A stretch of 14,730 nt of DNA, from the NCBI GenBank assembly GCA_964352225.1, contig CAYGRM010000156.1, positions 1 through 14,730 on the forward strand, given 5' to 3'. Each line of letters begins with the position of its first letter. Within the stretch, counting starts at the first letter, position 1. A program made the translations under genes and the position numbers. Shown one piece after another: positions 7,067-14,620 of this stretch. The stretch comes from CAJQQY01 sp964352225. GTDB taxonomy: Bacteria; Bacteroidota; Bacteroidia; Chitinophagales; Saprospiraceae. The notes beneath the pieces are model-generated. The model worked only from the letters and a program-made list of their open reading frames with translations. It had not been told where the DNA came from and did not search any database.

Positions 7067-8149
7067 ATGCTACTTCGAATAATCCCTTTTTTTGGTTTTC
7101 TATGCTTCACCAATCTATTGTTAGCTCAGTACGTCGTCAAAGGGAGGGTCAATATCAATGAAAATTGGCAACCTAAAATTTATATGGCTGCGGTCAATAA
7201 GTTAAGTGATTATTATCGAACGAGTCCTGATATGATCATCAAATCCACAGATATTGATGCTAATGGAAAATTTGAAATAAAAGGAGATAACCTACCCAAC
7301 GAAAAGAGATTTTATCGATTGTATGTGATGAAGAAACAAAATTCAGATTTTGATGCTTGTTTGTATGTGGGAGGGGACGATCTCAACTTCGTCCACATCT
7401 TGTTGGAAAATGGCGAAGAAGTGGAAATTAATGCCAATCCAACTGGAACAGCTCCCTTCCAAGAATTTAAAATCGTAGGACAAAAAGAAAATCATTTAAT
7501 GCGAAATTTGTCAAGAATCGTTTATCCTCGCTTTTATTTTCATCGAATAGAATTTCCGACTGAGCTTAAATTTTCAGAGGATAAATTACATACTGACTTG
7601 AAAAATTTTGTTGATACTTGTAGCAGTACTTTGGTTTCGTTGGCAGCTATTAACAATACGGATTTTGATGAATATTATGATCAAAATCCAGCATTTTACC
7701 AAGCCTTTAAAACTCGTTTAAAAGCTGATTTACCCAATTCAATTTATACCAAAAATTATTCACTCAAAGTAAAATACTATGCCAATGAAGAGACCCTTTT
7801 ACCTAATTGGTCGAAGTTCCTCATAGCATTTCTTTCGCTAAGTTTAATTGCGCTTTTATTCAAATTAATGCAGTTTAGAAATCGGATTCAATCCCTTGAA
7901 AATCAGATCGTCATCCCACTCAAAATCGAAACTCCTAAGCCATCGATGGATCAACTCTTAACTCAAAAGGAAATGGAAATTCTTCAACTGATCAGTCAAG
8001 GCAAATCTAACAAAGAAATAGCCAACTCCCTTTTTGTAGAATTGAGTACAGTCAAAACTCACATCAATAAAATTTATTCAAAAATTGGTGCATCTAATCG
8101 AAAAGAAGCGCAAACCCTTGCAAAACAAGCATTTAAGGAAGGGGTCTAG
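7067..8149 (+). CDS. exported-sensor LuxR-type one-component regulator
   Basis: A 360-residue protein from ATG 7067. The frame can be read open from a TTG at 7031, but the ATG at 7067 places a signal peptide, MLLRIIPFFGFLCFTNLLLA, exactly at the N terminus, so I prefer it. Residues 22-130 look like a beta-sandwich of the kind found in front of envelope thioredoxin/TlpA proteins (VKGRVNI, then DANGKFEIKG). Residues 140-248 are predicted helical and extracytoplasmic. One membrane helix (about 250-267) leads to a short coiled coil (270-282) and a C-terminal LuxR/FixJ-type HTH: LLTQKEMEILQLISQGKSNK (297-316), EIANSLFVELSTVKTHINKI (317-336), then YSKIGASNRKEA. The order means an outside sensor directly coupled to a cytoplasmic DNA-binding domain. 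Divergent from the LytTR gene. Targets are unknown. Confidence 0.8.
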   Translation: MLLRIIPFFGFLCFTNLLLAQYVVKGRVNINENWQPKIYMAAVNKLSDYYRTSPDMIIKSTDIDANGKFEIKGDNLPNEKRFYRLYVMKKQNSDFDACLYVGGDDLNFVHILLENGEEVEINANPTGTAPFQEFKIVGQKENHLMRNLSRIVYPRFYFHRIEFPTELKFSEDKLHTDLKNFVDTCSSTLVSLAAINNTDFDEYYDQNPAFYQAFKTRLKADLPNSIYTKNYSLKVKYYANEETLLPNWSKFLIAFLSLSLIALLFKLMQFRNRIQSLENQIVIPLKIETPKPSMDQLLTQKEMEILQLISQGKSNKEIANSLFVELSTVKTHINKIYSKIGASNRKEAQTLAKQAFKEGV

Positions 8150-8178
8150 TCCTTATTTCCACCTTAAACTAGCCCTTT
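8141..8178 (+). terminator. possible terminator overlapping the LuxR-type gene stop
   Basis: GGGTCTAGT (8142-8150) pairs with ACTAGCCC (8168-8175) with one bulged T, followed by TTTT and a further T-rich stretch at 8190-8202. The left arm includes the TAG stop codon. The stem is short and the loop is 17 bases, so this is a modest candidate. Confidence 0.35.
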
Positions 8179-8218
8179 TATCCAACCATATTTTCTTTTT
8201 TTCAGGTAATTCTGACGG

Positions 8219-8226
8219 TACATTTG
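8219..8226 (+). promoter_or_regulatory. -7 promoter element TACATTTG
   Basis: TACATTTG is an exact match to the Bacteroidota -7 consensus TAnnTTTG. The -33 region about 20 bases upstream is T-rich (8190-8202) but has no clean TTTG. It would give a leader of about 55 bases before the thioredoxin-fold gene at 8290. Confidence 0.55.
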
Positions 8227-8289
8227 TACTTGTCAAGTTGCTACTGACTTTAGTCGGCAGCAAAATTATTTACTCATAAAAAAAGAAAT

Positions 8290-8790
8290 ATGAAAAATCT
8301 ATTACTCTTCTCAACAATTGGTATGATACTATTAAGCATCACTTTCCTAGGTTTCAAAGCAAGCCCCACCTCCAAAATTAACACCTCCAAAATCAAATGG
8401 TACACCCTCGAAGAAGCCCTCGCTGCTCAAGAAAAAAATGATAAAAAAATATTCATTGATATGTATACCGATTGGTGCAAATGGTGCAAAGTGATGGATC
8501 AAAAAACTTTCACCGACCAAGAAGTTATTCAATATATGAACGAGAATTTCTACGCCGTAAAATTCAATGCAGAACAAAAAGAAGCCATCACTTTCAAAGG
8601 AAAAAAATATGACTTTATCCAATCAGGAAGAAGAGGTATTCATGCGCTTGCCTACGAGTTGATGGAAAGGTCAGCAAGCTATCCTTCTTTTGTTTTGTTG
8701 GATAAAAATCTAAATAAATTAGGTCTCATCAAAGGATATAAAGCTCCCGCACAATTTTTGAGTGCAGTAAAAAATAAGGTTGCGATGTAG
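8290..8790 (+). CDS. exported thioredoxin-fold protein (Thioredoxin_7-like, CKWC)
   Basis: A 166-residue protein with an N-terminal hydrophobic signal or anchor segment (about 4-24) and a thioredoxin-like domain. The redox motif is C63-K-W-C66 in the context IFIDMYTDWCKWCKVMD, and the cis-proline is P132 in ASYPSF. The spacing, with a long insertion between the CxxC helix and the cis-Pro strand, fits the Thioredoxin_7/DUF255-like class found in envelope thiol reductases. It most likely acts in the periplasm as a disulfide reductase or isomerase, its partner unknown. It has its own promoter element and a terminator, so it is probably monocistronic. The signal peptide lacks a clear lipobox cysteine, so a lipoprotein is not supported. 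Confidence 0.82.
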   Translation: MKNLLLFSTIGMILLSITFLGFKASPTSKINTSKIKWYTLEEALAAQEKNDKKIFIDMYTDWCKWCKVMDQKTFTDQEVIQYMNENFYAVKFNAEQKEAITFKGKKYDFIQSGRRGIHALAYELMERSASYPSFVLLDKNLNKLGLIKGYKAPAQFLSAVKNKVAM

Positions 8791-8830
8791 ATCAAAAACA
8801 ACCAAAGAATATCACTAACAATGTATTTGG

Positions 8831-8877
8831 AAAGCAGGCATTTTCTTTTTGGAAAATGACCTGTTTCTTTTTTTGAT
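8831..8877 (+). terminator. rho-independent terminator after the thioredoxin-fold gene
   Basis: GCAGG-C-ATTTTC (8834-8845) pairs with GAAAAT-GA-CCTG (8852-8863) through ATTTTC/GAAAAT and CAGG/CCTG with small internal asymmetry, then TTTCTTTTTTT follows. It lies 41 bases after the stop codon of the thioredoxin-fold gene, in the correct orientation. Confidence 0.65.
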
Positions 8878-8895
8878 GAAACTTTATTTTTGATG

Positions 8896-9021
8896 GAACA
8901 CGGATGCCGCGGATTAGGCGGGTTTTCACGAATTTGACGATCAGAGGTGCGATTGATATTCCTTGTTCCATAGTAATCGTCAAATCCGCGAAAATCCGCT
9001 CGATCCGCGGCATCAGCGTTC
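8896..9021. repeat. 126-bp palindromic repeat with GC-rich CGGATT-type arms
   Basis: The 46-base arms 8896-8941 and 8976-9021 are inverted repeats with roughly nine mismatches. The perfect core includes GATGCCGCGGAT (8903-8914) and its complement at 9003-9014, and TTTGACGAT/ATCGTCAAA at the loop side (8933-8941, 8976-8984). The arms are richer in G+C than the surrounding DNA. In addition, ATGGAACA (8893-8900) is exactly complementary to TGTTCCAT in the loop (8964-8971), giving an alternative fold. The last base overlaps the stop codon of the MATE gene. Elements with CGGATT-rich arms are common dispersed repeats in environmental bacteria; this one sits between convergent genes and has no coding content. 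Confidence 0.75.
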
Positions 9022-10310
9022 TATCCTACCTTCAGTTTTCGTTCATAATAAATCCATTGAATCAGTCCTCTCGCTCCCATAAAAATCAATAACGCCGCCC
9101 ACAATCCATGATTCCCATATCCATCCTTCAATAAAAAATATACTAAAACATAGACAATCAAAGCAATCACCATGGTATCTCTCATAGCCTTCGAAGCCGT
9201 CAAACCAATATATATTCCGTCCCATATATAACAAGGTGTACTGATCAAAGGAAAAATAATCATCCAAAATAAAAAGGGCAAACTTGCCTCAATCACATTT
9301 TCTTTATCCGTAAAAACATACAACAGTTCATTTCCAAAAATCCAATAAGTTAAACTAAACCCTACTGCCAAAACCATCCCCCAAACAAAAGATAACCGAA
9401 TCGCTTTTTTGAGCTGAACAGGATCTTTTGCCCCTTCATATTTCCCCACCAAACTTTCGCTAGCAAATGCAAATCCATCAACCCCATAAGACATCCAATT
9501 TAAAAATTGCAATAAAATCACATTCGCTGCCAAAACCGTTTCTCCTGCCACCGAAGATTGACTATAGAAAAAACCAAAGGCAAATGTGAGACAAAATGTA
9601 CGGATAAAAATATCTCGATTGATCGTCAAATATTGTTTTAATTCATCAATTTGCAACATTGCTTTTTGACTATAATGTGCAAGGTGAGTTTTGTATTTTC
9701 CATAAAAAAGAAAAAAGGATAAGAGAATTCCTGCGTATTGCGCAATGACTGTTCCCCACGCAACTCCTGCGACATCCCAGCTAAGGATTTTTACAAAAAA
9801 GTAACTCAACAATATATTTACGATATTGACAAAGACCGTGATGATGAGTGGAAAAATGGCATTTTGCATTCCAAAAAACCATCCCATCATCGCAAATAAT
9901 CCAAGGGTAGCAGGAGCTGCCCAAATTCGGATATAAAAATATTCTTCCACCAAATGATACTGCTCGGTTGAAATATTCATCAAGTAGAAACTCATTTTTC
10001 CAAAAGGAACTTGCAATACAAAAATTACGATGGCTAAAATTAATGCGACTAAAAGTCCTCGACTCAACGTTTGCATAATCGCCGAGTCATCTTTTTTTCC
10101 AAAAGCTTGAGCCGTAATTCCCGTAGTTCCCATGCGTAGAAACCCAAAATTCCAATAGATGAAATTAAAAATCATCGCACCTACTCCAACGGCTCCAATG
10201 TGTAATTCTGAAAGTCGACCCATCAACATGGTATCGACCGTACTCAACAGCGGAATAGAAATATTACTGATAATATTTGGAATGGCAAGTCGAAGGATTT
10301 CTTTGTTCAC
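9021..10310 (-). CDS. MATE-family multidrug/Na+ or H+ antiporter (DinF/NorM-like)
   Basis: A 429-residue membrane protein with about twelve predicted helices in two similar halves, the normal MATE layout and length. Helix 1 carries IPLLSTVDTMLMGRLSEL (19-36), with the conserved aspartate at D26, which in DinF-type MATE transporters is implicated in proton coupling. FGFLRMGTTGITAQAFGKKD (55-74) and the second-half ANVILLQFLNWMSYGVDGFA are typical family stretches. It would export cationic drugs or metabolites from the cytoplasm in exchange for H+ or Na+. The DinF-like subgroup is favoured by length and helix 1 sequence, not proven. Its stop codon abuts the palindromic repeat, and it is divergent from the PASTA gene. 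The start ATG fits a good -7 element about 80 bases upstream. Confidence 0.9.
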   Translation of the reverse strand: MNKEILRLAIPNIISNISIPLLSTVDTMLMGRLSELHIGAVGVGAMIFNFIYWNFGFLRMGTTGITAQAFGKKDDSAIMQTLSRGLLVALILAIVIFVLQVPFGKMSFYLMNISTEQYHLVEEYFYIRIWAAPATLGLFAMMGWFFGMQNAIFPLIITVFVNIVNILLSYFFVKILSWDVAGVAWGTVIAQYAGILLSFFLFYGKYKTHLAHYSQKAMLQIDELKQYLTINRDIFIRTFCLTFAFGFFYSQSSVAGETVLAANVILLQFLNWMSYGVDGFAFASESLVGKYEGAKDPVQLKKAIRLSFVWGMVLAVGFSLTYWIFGNELLYVFTDKENVIEASLPFLFWMIIFPLISTPCYIWDGIYIGLTASKAMRDTMVIALIVYVLVYFLLKDGYGNHGLWAALLIFMGARGLIQWIYYERKLKVG

Positions 10311-10391
10311 GTGATTATTTTAGGGTTGAGATAATAATTTGATGAGCAGGCGAATAATCTAAGAATTATTGCAAATACTCGAAGTCGGGTG

Positions 10392-10399
10392 CAAAAGTA
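10392..10399 (-). promoter_or_regulatory. -7 promoter element TACTTTTG for the MATE gene
   Basis: On the minus strand, TACTTTTG matches TAnnTTTG exactly and is followed by CACC, a common context in Bacteroidota promoters. It lies about 82 bases ahead of the MATE start codon. No clean -33 TTTG is seen. Confidence 0.55.
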
Positions 10400-10440
10400 A
10401 GGTGTATTTTTTAATTTTAGATTTTATAAAAATATCTTAC

Positions 10441-10508
10441 CACAGATTTTTCAGATTTCCACAGCTTATCTTTTTATCAAAAATCTGTGAAAATCTGAGT
10501 AATCTATG
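10441..10508. repeat. CACAGATT-type inverted repeat in the divergent spacer
   Basis: The arms 10441-10464 (CACAGATTTTTCAGATTT...) and 10485-10508 (CTGTGAAAATCTGAG...) are 24 bases each with four mismatches, around a 20-base loop. It lies between the two promoter elements of the divergent MATE and PASTA genes. Repeats of the form CACAGATT...AATCTGTG are frequent dispersed elements in Bacteroidota; coding content is absent. Confidence 0.65.
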
Positions 10509-10555
10509 ATAAAATCACAATCCAATATATCACTCAAGATTAAAGATAATTTAGT

Positions 10556-10563
10556 TAAATTTG
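10556..10563 (+). promoter_or_regulatory. -7 promoter element TAAATTTG for the PASTA gene
   Basis: TAAATTTG is an exact TAnnTTTG match located 26 bases before the ATG at 10589, giving a leader of roughly 20 bases. It overlaps a perfect palindrome, AATTTGC-G-GCAAATT (10558-10572), which covers the likely transcription start and could be an operator. No clear -33 TTTG. Confidence 0.55.
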
Positions 10564-10588
10564 CGGCAAATTAACGAATTCAATATCT

Positions 10589-11515
10589 ATGAAAGAGAAC
10601 CTAAGCAAAGTATGGCAAAAAATTAAGCATTTCGGTTTGGAAGTGTTTGCATTTATCACAAGTAAAATTTTCATCAAAAATTTTGCAGGAGTGATCGGTA
10701 TGCTAATCGTGCTTTTCTTTTTTACTACGACTTGGTTGAAATGCTATACAAATCATGGAGAAGCCATCCACATGACGAACTATGTAGGAAAAAATTTATT
10801 GGACGTTAAGAATGAAGCAAAGAAAAAAGGGTTTCAAATTGTAGTAGACTCCGTTGGGAATACGGATGGTAATAAAAACTTACCTCCTTTAACTGTACTC
10901 GACCAAGACCCAAAACCTGATGCTTTAGTCAAAGAAAAACGAACTGTTTATTTGGCTGTAAAAAAAGCAGGTTATGAATTTGCTGAACTCCCTCAGTTGG
11001 ATGGAAGTAACGAAAGTTTTGAAGTTTATCGAAAACAATTGATGCTAAAAGGAATCAATTATACTAGCCTCTATCGAGTGGATAGTCGCGTATCAGAAAA
11101 TACTATTTTAGATATTGAATACAAAGGTGAAAAAATTACCAACCAAGTTCGAGACGGAGAATATGATAAAGTACCAAAATACTCAAAAACTCCAATAACT
11201 GTGGTTATTTCCAAAAAAGGATATGGCAATACTAATGTTCCTAATATTGTTTGTAAAACTTTGAGTGAAGCTAAATTGATTTTGGAAAATAGTAACCTTA
11301 CGATCAACTTTGAAGCAGATCAAACCGTAGTCGATAAAGACAATGCATATGTCTGGTTGCAAAATCCTGCAGCAGGCTCATCTATCCGATTTGGAGAGCA
11401 AGTTAAATTGCGCTTGACGCAAAACTTACCAGATGATTGTGATGATGCAATTAATGATTTGGAAGCACCAGGAGATAATGAAGAGAATGATTCAGGAGAA
11501 GGAGAAGATTTTTAA
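10589..11515 (+). CDS. membrane-anchored PASTA-domain protein
   Basis: A 308-residue protein with a short basic cytoplasmic N terminus, one membrane helix (about 32-50) and an extracytoplasmic part made of three PASTA-type repeats: about 60-126 (NYVGKNLLDVKNEAKKKGF, ending RTVYLAVKK), about 130-210 (LPQLDGSNESFEVYRKQLML, ending ITVVISKKG) and about 214-278 (NVPNIVCKTLSEAKLILENS, ending VKLRLTQ). An acidic tail follows (281-308). PASTA domains in other phyla bind peptidoglycan fragments or beta-lactams and often sit on Ser/Thr kinases or penicillin-binding proteins; here there is no catalytic domain, so it is probably a cell-wall binding or envelope-organising protein. ATG 10589 is favoured by the promoter element and by the TM topology. 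The T9SS gene follows after 177 bases on the same strand. Confidence 0.85.
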   Translation: MKENLSKVWQKIKHFGLEVFAFITSKIFIKNFAGVIGMLIVLFFFTTTWLKCYTNHGEAIHMTNYVGKNLLDVKNEAKKKGFQIVVDSVGNTDGNKNLPPLTVLDQDPKPDALVKEKRTVYLAVKKAGYEFAELPQLDGSNESFEVYRKQLMLKGINYTSLYRVDSRVSENTILDIEYKGEKITNQVRDGEYDKVPKYSKTPITVVISKKGYGNTNVPNIVCKTLSEAKLILENSNLTINFEADQTVVDKDNAYVWLQNPAAGSSIRFGEQVKLRLTQNLPDDCDDAINDLEAPGDNEENDSGEGEDF

Positions 11516-11692
11516 TTACATCATTCCTTTTTCATTTTCAGAATGGTTCATTTTTTTCAAAACACAATTTTTTCCAATATTCCACTTTTTATTTGACAAC
11601 AAAGCTTTCAATTATGCGTTTTTCCCAAGATAAGTCTTTGTCTAGATTGTATTGATCTGGACAGAAGAAAATACCATAAACCTTATTCAACT

Positions 11693-14212
11693 ATGCAAAA
11701 AATTTACGCTATCGTAATTTTTATAATTACAGCAACCATTGCACAAGCACAAATTAACGAAGTTCCTCTTGCCACTAATCCTACTCTAGAAAAACAACAT
11801 GCAGTACAACAACAGCAAATTCAATCAATGTTGGCTCAACGAAAAGCGGCTCTTTTTCCTACAAGTGTTCAGAATCGAGATGTGATTATTAGAAATTGGA
11901 TGTGCCTTGAATCTCAAGATACTTTCACTACTTGCATTGATACTACTAATATTGGAGATTCGACAAGTATCGAATTGATTAATCTTGCAGACTTAACTTT
12001 TGGAACGGCAAGTTTGGATTCTACCTGCGCTATTTATGTGGCAAATGCCGGGGTTGATTTTGGAATTGATAGTCTTTTGGTAAAAGTTTGCAATACCAAT
12101 AGTGGTGATTGCGATACGACGATTTATCCAATCTATGTTCATCGGCCAGAGAATACTATTACGCTTCCCACTACTTTTTTGAATGCAGAAGATACGATTA
12201 CCATTTGTGTCGATACGGAAGTGCTACCTACTCCTTATTCGAGTGCTAATTTAATGGGAAATAATCCACTCTTCGGAGATGTATATTCTTTTGGAAGTTG
12301 TATTTTTTACGAAGCAAATCGCTTTGCTGGAAATGATATGGTGACTTTCGAAATTTGCGATGCCTTTTGTGTTTGCGATACTTACGAAATTCCATTTTCT
12401 ATTGCTCAAGATACCATTGACCTGCCTTTCATGGATGATTTTTCCTATTCCGGCCCTTATCCAAATAATAAATGGTTAGATGAAAATGTCTTTGTCAATA
12501 ATACGATGGCAATTGATCCTGTATCAGTTGGAGTAGCTACTTTTGATGGATTAAATAAAAGAGGTAGAGCCTATGGTGGAGGTTATGGAAAAGCTGATTT
12601 TTTAACTTCAGCTTATTTGAATATGGCTTCATTTACTCCTAGTAGTGACCTTTTTTTAAGTTTTTATATTGAACCTCAAGGGTTAGCAGATATTCCAGGA
12701 TCTAGCGATTCACTCGTTTTAGAATTTAAAAATTCGAGTGGAGATTGGAATACGATTGATACTTTTACTATTCTAAATAATCCAATTACAGACAATTTCA
12801 CTTTCTATTCTTATCCCGTAAATCAGAGTCAATACTTCTATAATGGATTCCAATTTAGATTTACCAACTATACCTTGAAAAGTGGAAGTTTAGATCATTG
12901 GCATTTGGATTATGTACGATTGGCGGTTGGCGATGGAACTTCTATTCTTTCCGATATTGCCTTCACCGAGGTTCCAAATCCTATTTTGAGAGATTATACA
13001 AGTATGCCTTGGTGGCATTTTGTAGCGAATAAAGATGAGGAAATACCGACTGATGATTCGTTCAATGAAATTCATATGTACAGTCATGACGATCAAGATC
13101 GATCGATCACTCCAACAGAAGTGGAATTAATTGAATTAGAAACAGGTACTGTGGTTTTGGATAATATTGCATTATTTCAATCCGCAACTAATTTTTCTCC
13201 AGGGTTTCTAAATGATGATTTTCCGCTACAACCTATTCAAACTTTTCCAACGTTTTCAAATTCAATTAATAATGATTTTGCCGACGACTTAAAATATTTA
13301 GAATTTGAAAAATCTTATTCGATCAATGTAAATGCGGAAGATGCCAATGTAAACCCAATTGTCAAAGACAACAACGTAGTAACCCGCACGACCATCTTCG
13401 ATAATTATTTTGCCTATGATGACGGAACGGCAGAAAGCGGAATCGAAGCCACAAAAAAAGATGTACAGATCGCGCTAAGATTTCATGCCAATGTCGCAGA
13501 CTCCCTAAAAGGAGTACAATTTCATTTCCCTCACATTTTTGCAGATATTTCTACTCAGAATTTTACTCTCAAAGTATGGATTGGAGAATTAGATGATACT
13601 CCTGAATATGAAGGATTTTTACAAAAACCAATCTACATTGATAGCTACTTGGATTCATTGCAAGCATTTACAACTTATGTACTTAAAGATGCCAACACCG
13701 GGGAATTAACTCCATTAGCAATTCCTGTTGGAGACTTTTATGTAGGTTGGCAACAAGTATCTAATTGCTCCTTGAATGAATGTATCGTCGTAGGAACGGA
13801 TAAAAGTAAAAAAGACGGAATGCAAAATCTTTATTTCGATGGGTTTGGGTTTGGTGTAGATTGGGAAAATGTAGCTGATGCTGATCCAACTATTGAAGGG
13901 ACCTTGATGATTCGTCCAATCGTCGGAGATGGTACACCAATGGAAAGTTCTAAAACAGATAAAATAACTAGAAATACTGAGTTAAATATTTTCCCAAATC
14001 CAACATCTGGCTGGCTAAATATTGAGATCGAAGAAGGAAATTTTGACCAATTTTCATATATCCTTTTTGATTCTGTTGGAAAAATAATTGGCGCAAACCA
14101 ACTTTCTAACCAACTGAATATCAGCCACTTGCAAAATGGCATTTATTTTATCAAAGTAAAAAATGATAAAACCAACGAAGTAATTAATCGGAAAATTATT
14201 TTAGTCAAATAA
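11693..14212 (+). CDS. T9SS-exported surface protein with type A sorting domain
   Basis: An 839-residue secreted protein. Signal peptide 1-19 (cleavage after IAQA). Residues about 75-150 and 165-237 are two related Cys-bearing modules (C81, C112, C133, C140; then C172, C203, C222, C226, C228), each closing with a CDT-x(3)-P-I/F strand as in Bacteroidota Ig/cadherin-like repeats. Residues about 245-412 resemble a jellyroll/MAM-like binding domain (LFLSFYIEPQG, then FRFTNYTLKSGSLDHWHLDY). Residues 565-745 form a second beta-rich part beginning NYFAYDDGTAESG, a stretch common in T9SS cargo. The last ~78 residues (762-839: LNIFPNPTSGWLNIEI ... GIYFIKVKND) are a T9SS type A sorting domain that directs passage through the outer membrane and surface attachment or release. 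No enzyme motif is recognised; an adhesin or structural role is possible. The rhodanese gene follows after 32 bases. Confidence 0.88.
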   Translation: MQKIYAIVIFIITATIAQAQINEVPLATNPTLEKQHAVQQQQIQSMLAQRKAALFPTSVQNRDVIIRNWMCLESQDTFTTCIDTTNIGDSTSIELINLADLTFGTASLDSTCAIYVANAGVDFGIDSLLVKVCNTNSGDCDTTIYPIYVHRPENTITLPTTFLNAEDTITICVDTEVLPTPYSSANLMGNNPLFGDVYSFGSCIFYEANRFAGNDMVTFEICDAFCVCDTYEIPFSIAQDTIDLPFMDDFSYSGPYPNNKWLDENVFVNNTMAIDPVSVGVATFDGLNKRGRAYGGGYGKADFLTSAYLNMASFTPSSDLFLSFYIEPQGLADIPGSSDSLVLEFKNSSGDWNTIDTFTILNNPITDNFTFYSYPVNQSQYFYNGFQFRFTNYTLKSGSLDHWHLDYVRLAVGDGTSILSDIAFTEVPNPILRDYTSMPWWHFVANKDEEIPTDDSFNEIHMYSHDDQDRSITPTEVELIELETGTVVLDNIALFQSATNFSPGFLNDDFPLQPIQTFPTFSNSINNDFADDLKYLEFEKSYSINVNAEDANVNPIVKDNNVVTRTTIFDNYFAYDDGTAESGIEATKKDVQIALRFHANVADSLKGVQFHFPHIFADISTQNFTLKVWIGELDDTPEYEGFLQKPIYIDSYLDSLQAFTTYVLKDANTGELTPLAIPVGDFYVGWQQVSNCSLNECIVVGTDKSKKDGMQNLYFDGFGFGVDWENVADADPTIEGTLMIRPIVGDGTPMESSKTDKITRNTELNIFPNPTSGWLNIEIEEGNFDQFSYILFDSVGKIIGANQLSNQLNISHLQNGIYFIKVKNDKTNEVINRKIILVK

Positions 14213-14244
14213 CTTTTATAAACATATAAATCGAACAACTAGAA

Positions 14245-14538
14245 ATGGATATTACAGTTAAAGAATTAAAAGAAAAATTAGATCGGAAAGACGATTTCAT
14301 CTTTATAGATGTGAGAGAACCACACGAATATGAAGATTTTAATTTAGGGGCTAAATTGATCCCAGTAGGAAATGTAATGAATGCAATTGATGATTTCGAA
14401 GGACATGAAAATGATGAAATTATCATTCATTGTCGATCAGGTGCTCGAAGTGGCATGGCACAACAATTATTCAAAGCCAAAGGATTTACCAATGTACGAA
14501 ATGTCATTGGAGGCGTTTTAGCTTGGCAAGAAATGTAG
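14245..14538 (+). CDS. single-domain rhodanese-like sulfurtransferase
   Basis: A 97-residue cytoplasmic protein consisting of one rhodanese domain, near the size of GlpE/PspE. Landmarks are FIFIDVREPHEYEDFNLGAK (18-37), the active-site loop C63-RSGARS after IIIH, and the closing NVIGGVLAWQE. The catalytic C63 carries the persulfide in the family; the loop CRSGAR fits thiosulfate/persulfide sulfurtransferases rather than arsenate reductases or phosphatases. It lies 32 bases after the T9SS gene with no terminator between, so the two are probably co-transcribed, though a functional link is not obvious. A strong terminator follows. Confidence 0.9.
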   Translation: MDITVKELKEKLDRKDDFIFIDVREPHEYEDFNLGAKLIPVGNVMNAIDDFEGHENDEIIIHCRSGARSGMAQQLFKAKGFTNVRNVIGGVLAWQEM

Positions 14539-14570
14539 TTATCTACTTCAATCAATTCTCATATTATAAT

Positions 14571-14613
14571 AAAGAGCTGCTAGTATTTCAAATGCTAGCA
14601 GCTCTTTTATTTT
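14571..14613 (+). terminator. strong rho-independent terminator after the rhodanese gene
   Basis: AAAGAGCTGCTAG (14571-14583) and CTAGCAGCTCTTT (14595-14607) are perfect 13-bp complements, and the stem continues inwards with ATTT/AAAT after one G-T pair. It is followed by TTTATTTT. It lies 33 bases past the rhodanese stop codon and would end the T9SS-rhodanese transcript; the symmetry also allows function on the other strand. Confidence 0.85.
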
Positions 14614-14620
14614 GAGATAG

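Noticed and set aside
8792..9092. Short open frames on both strands through the palindrome, both beginning Met-Pro-Arg-Ile
   Set aside because: Their mirrored N termini simply reflect translation of the two arms of one inverted repeat; no family resemblance, and one runs into the MATE gene.
11522..11557. Terminator after the PASTA gene: CATTC/GAATG with a following T-run
   Set aside because: The stem is 5 bp, A/T-rich, with a 14-base loop; too weak to call although the position is suitable.
14205..14426. Minus-strand open frame across the rhodanese gene
   Set aside because: Shadow of the rhodanese, whose active-site loop and full domain are clear on the plus strand.
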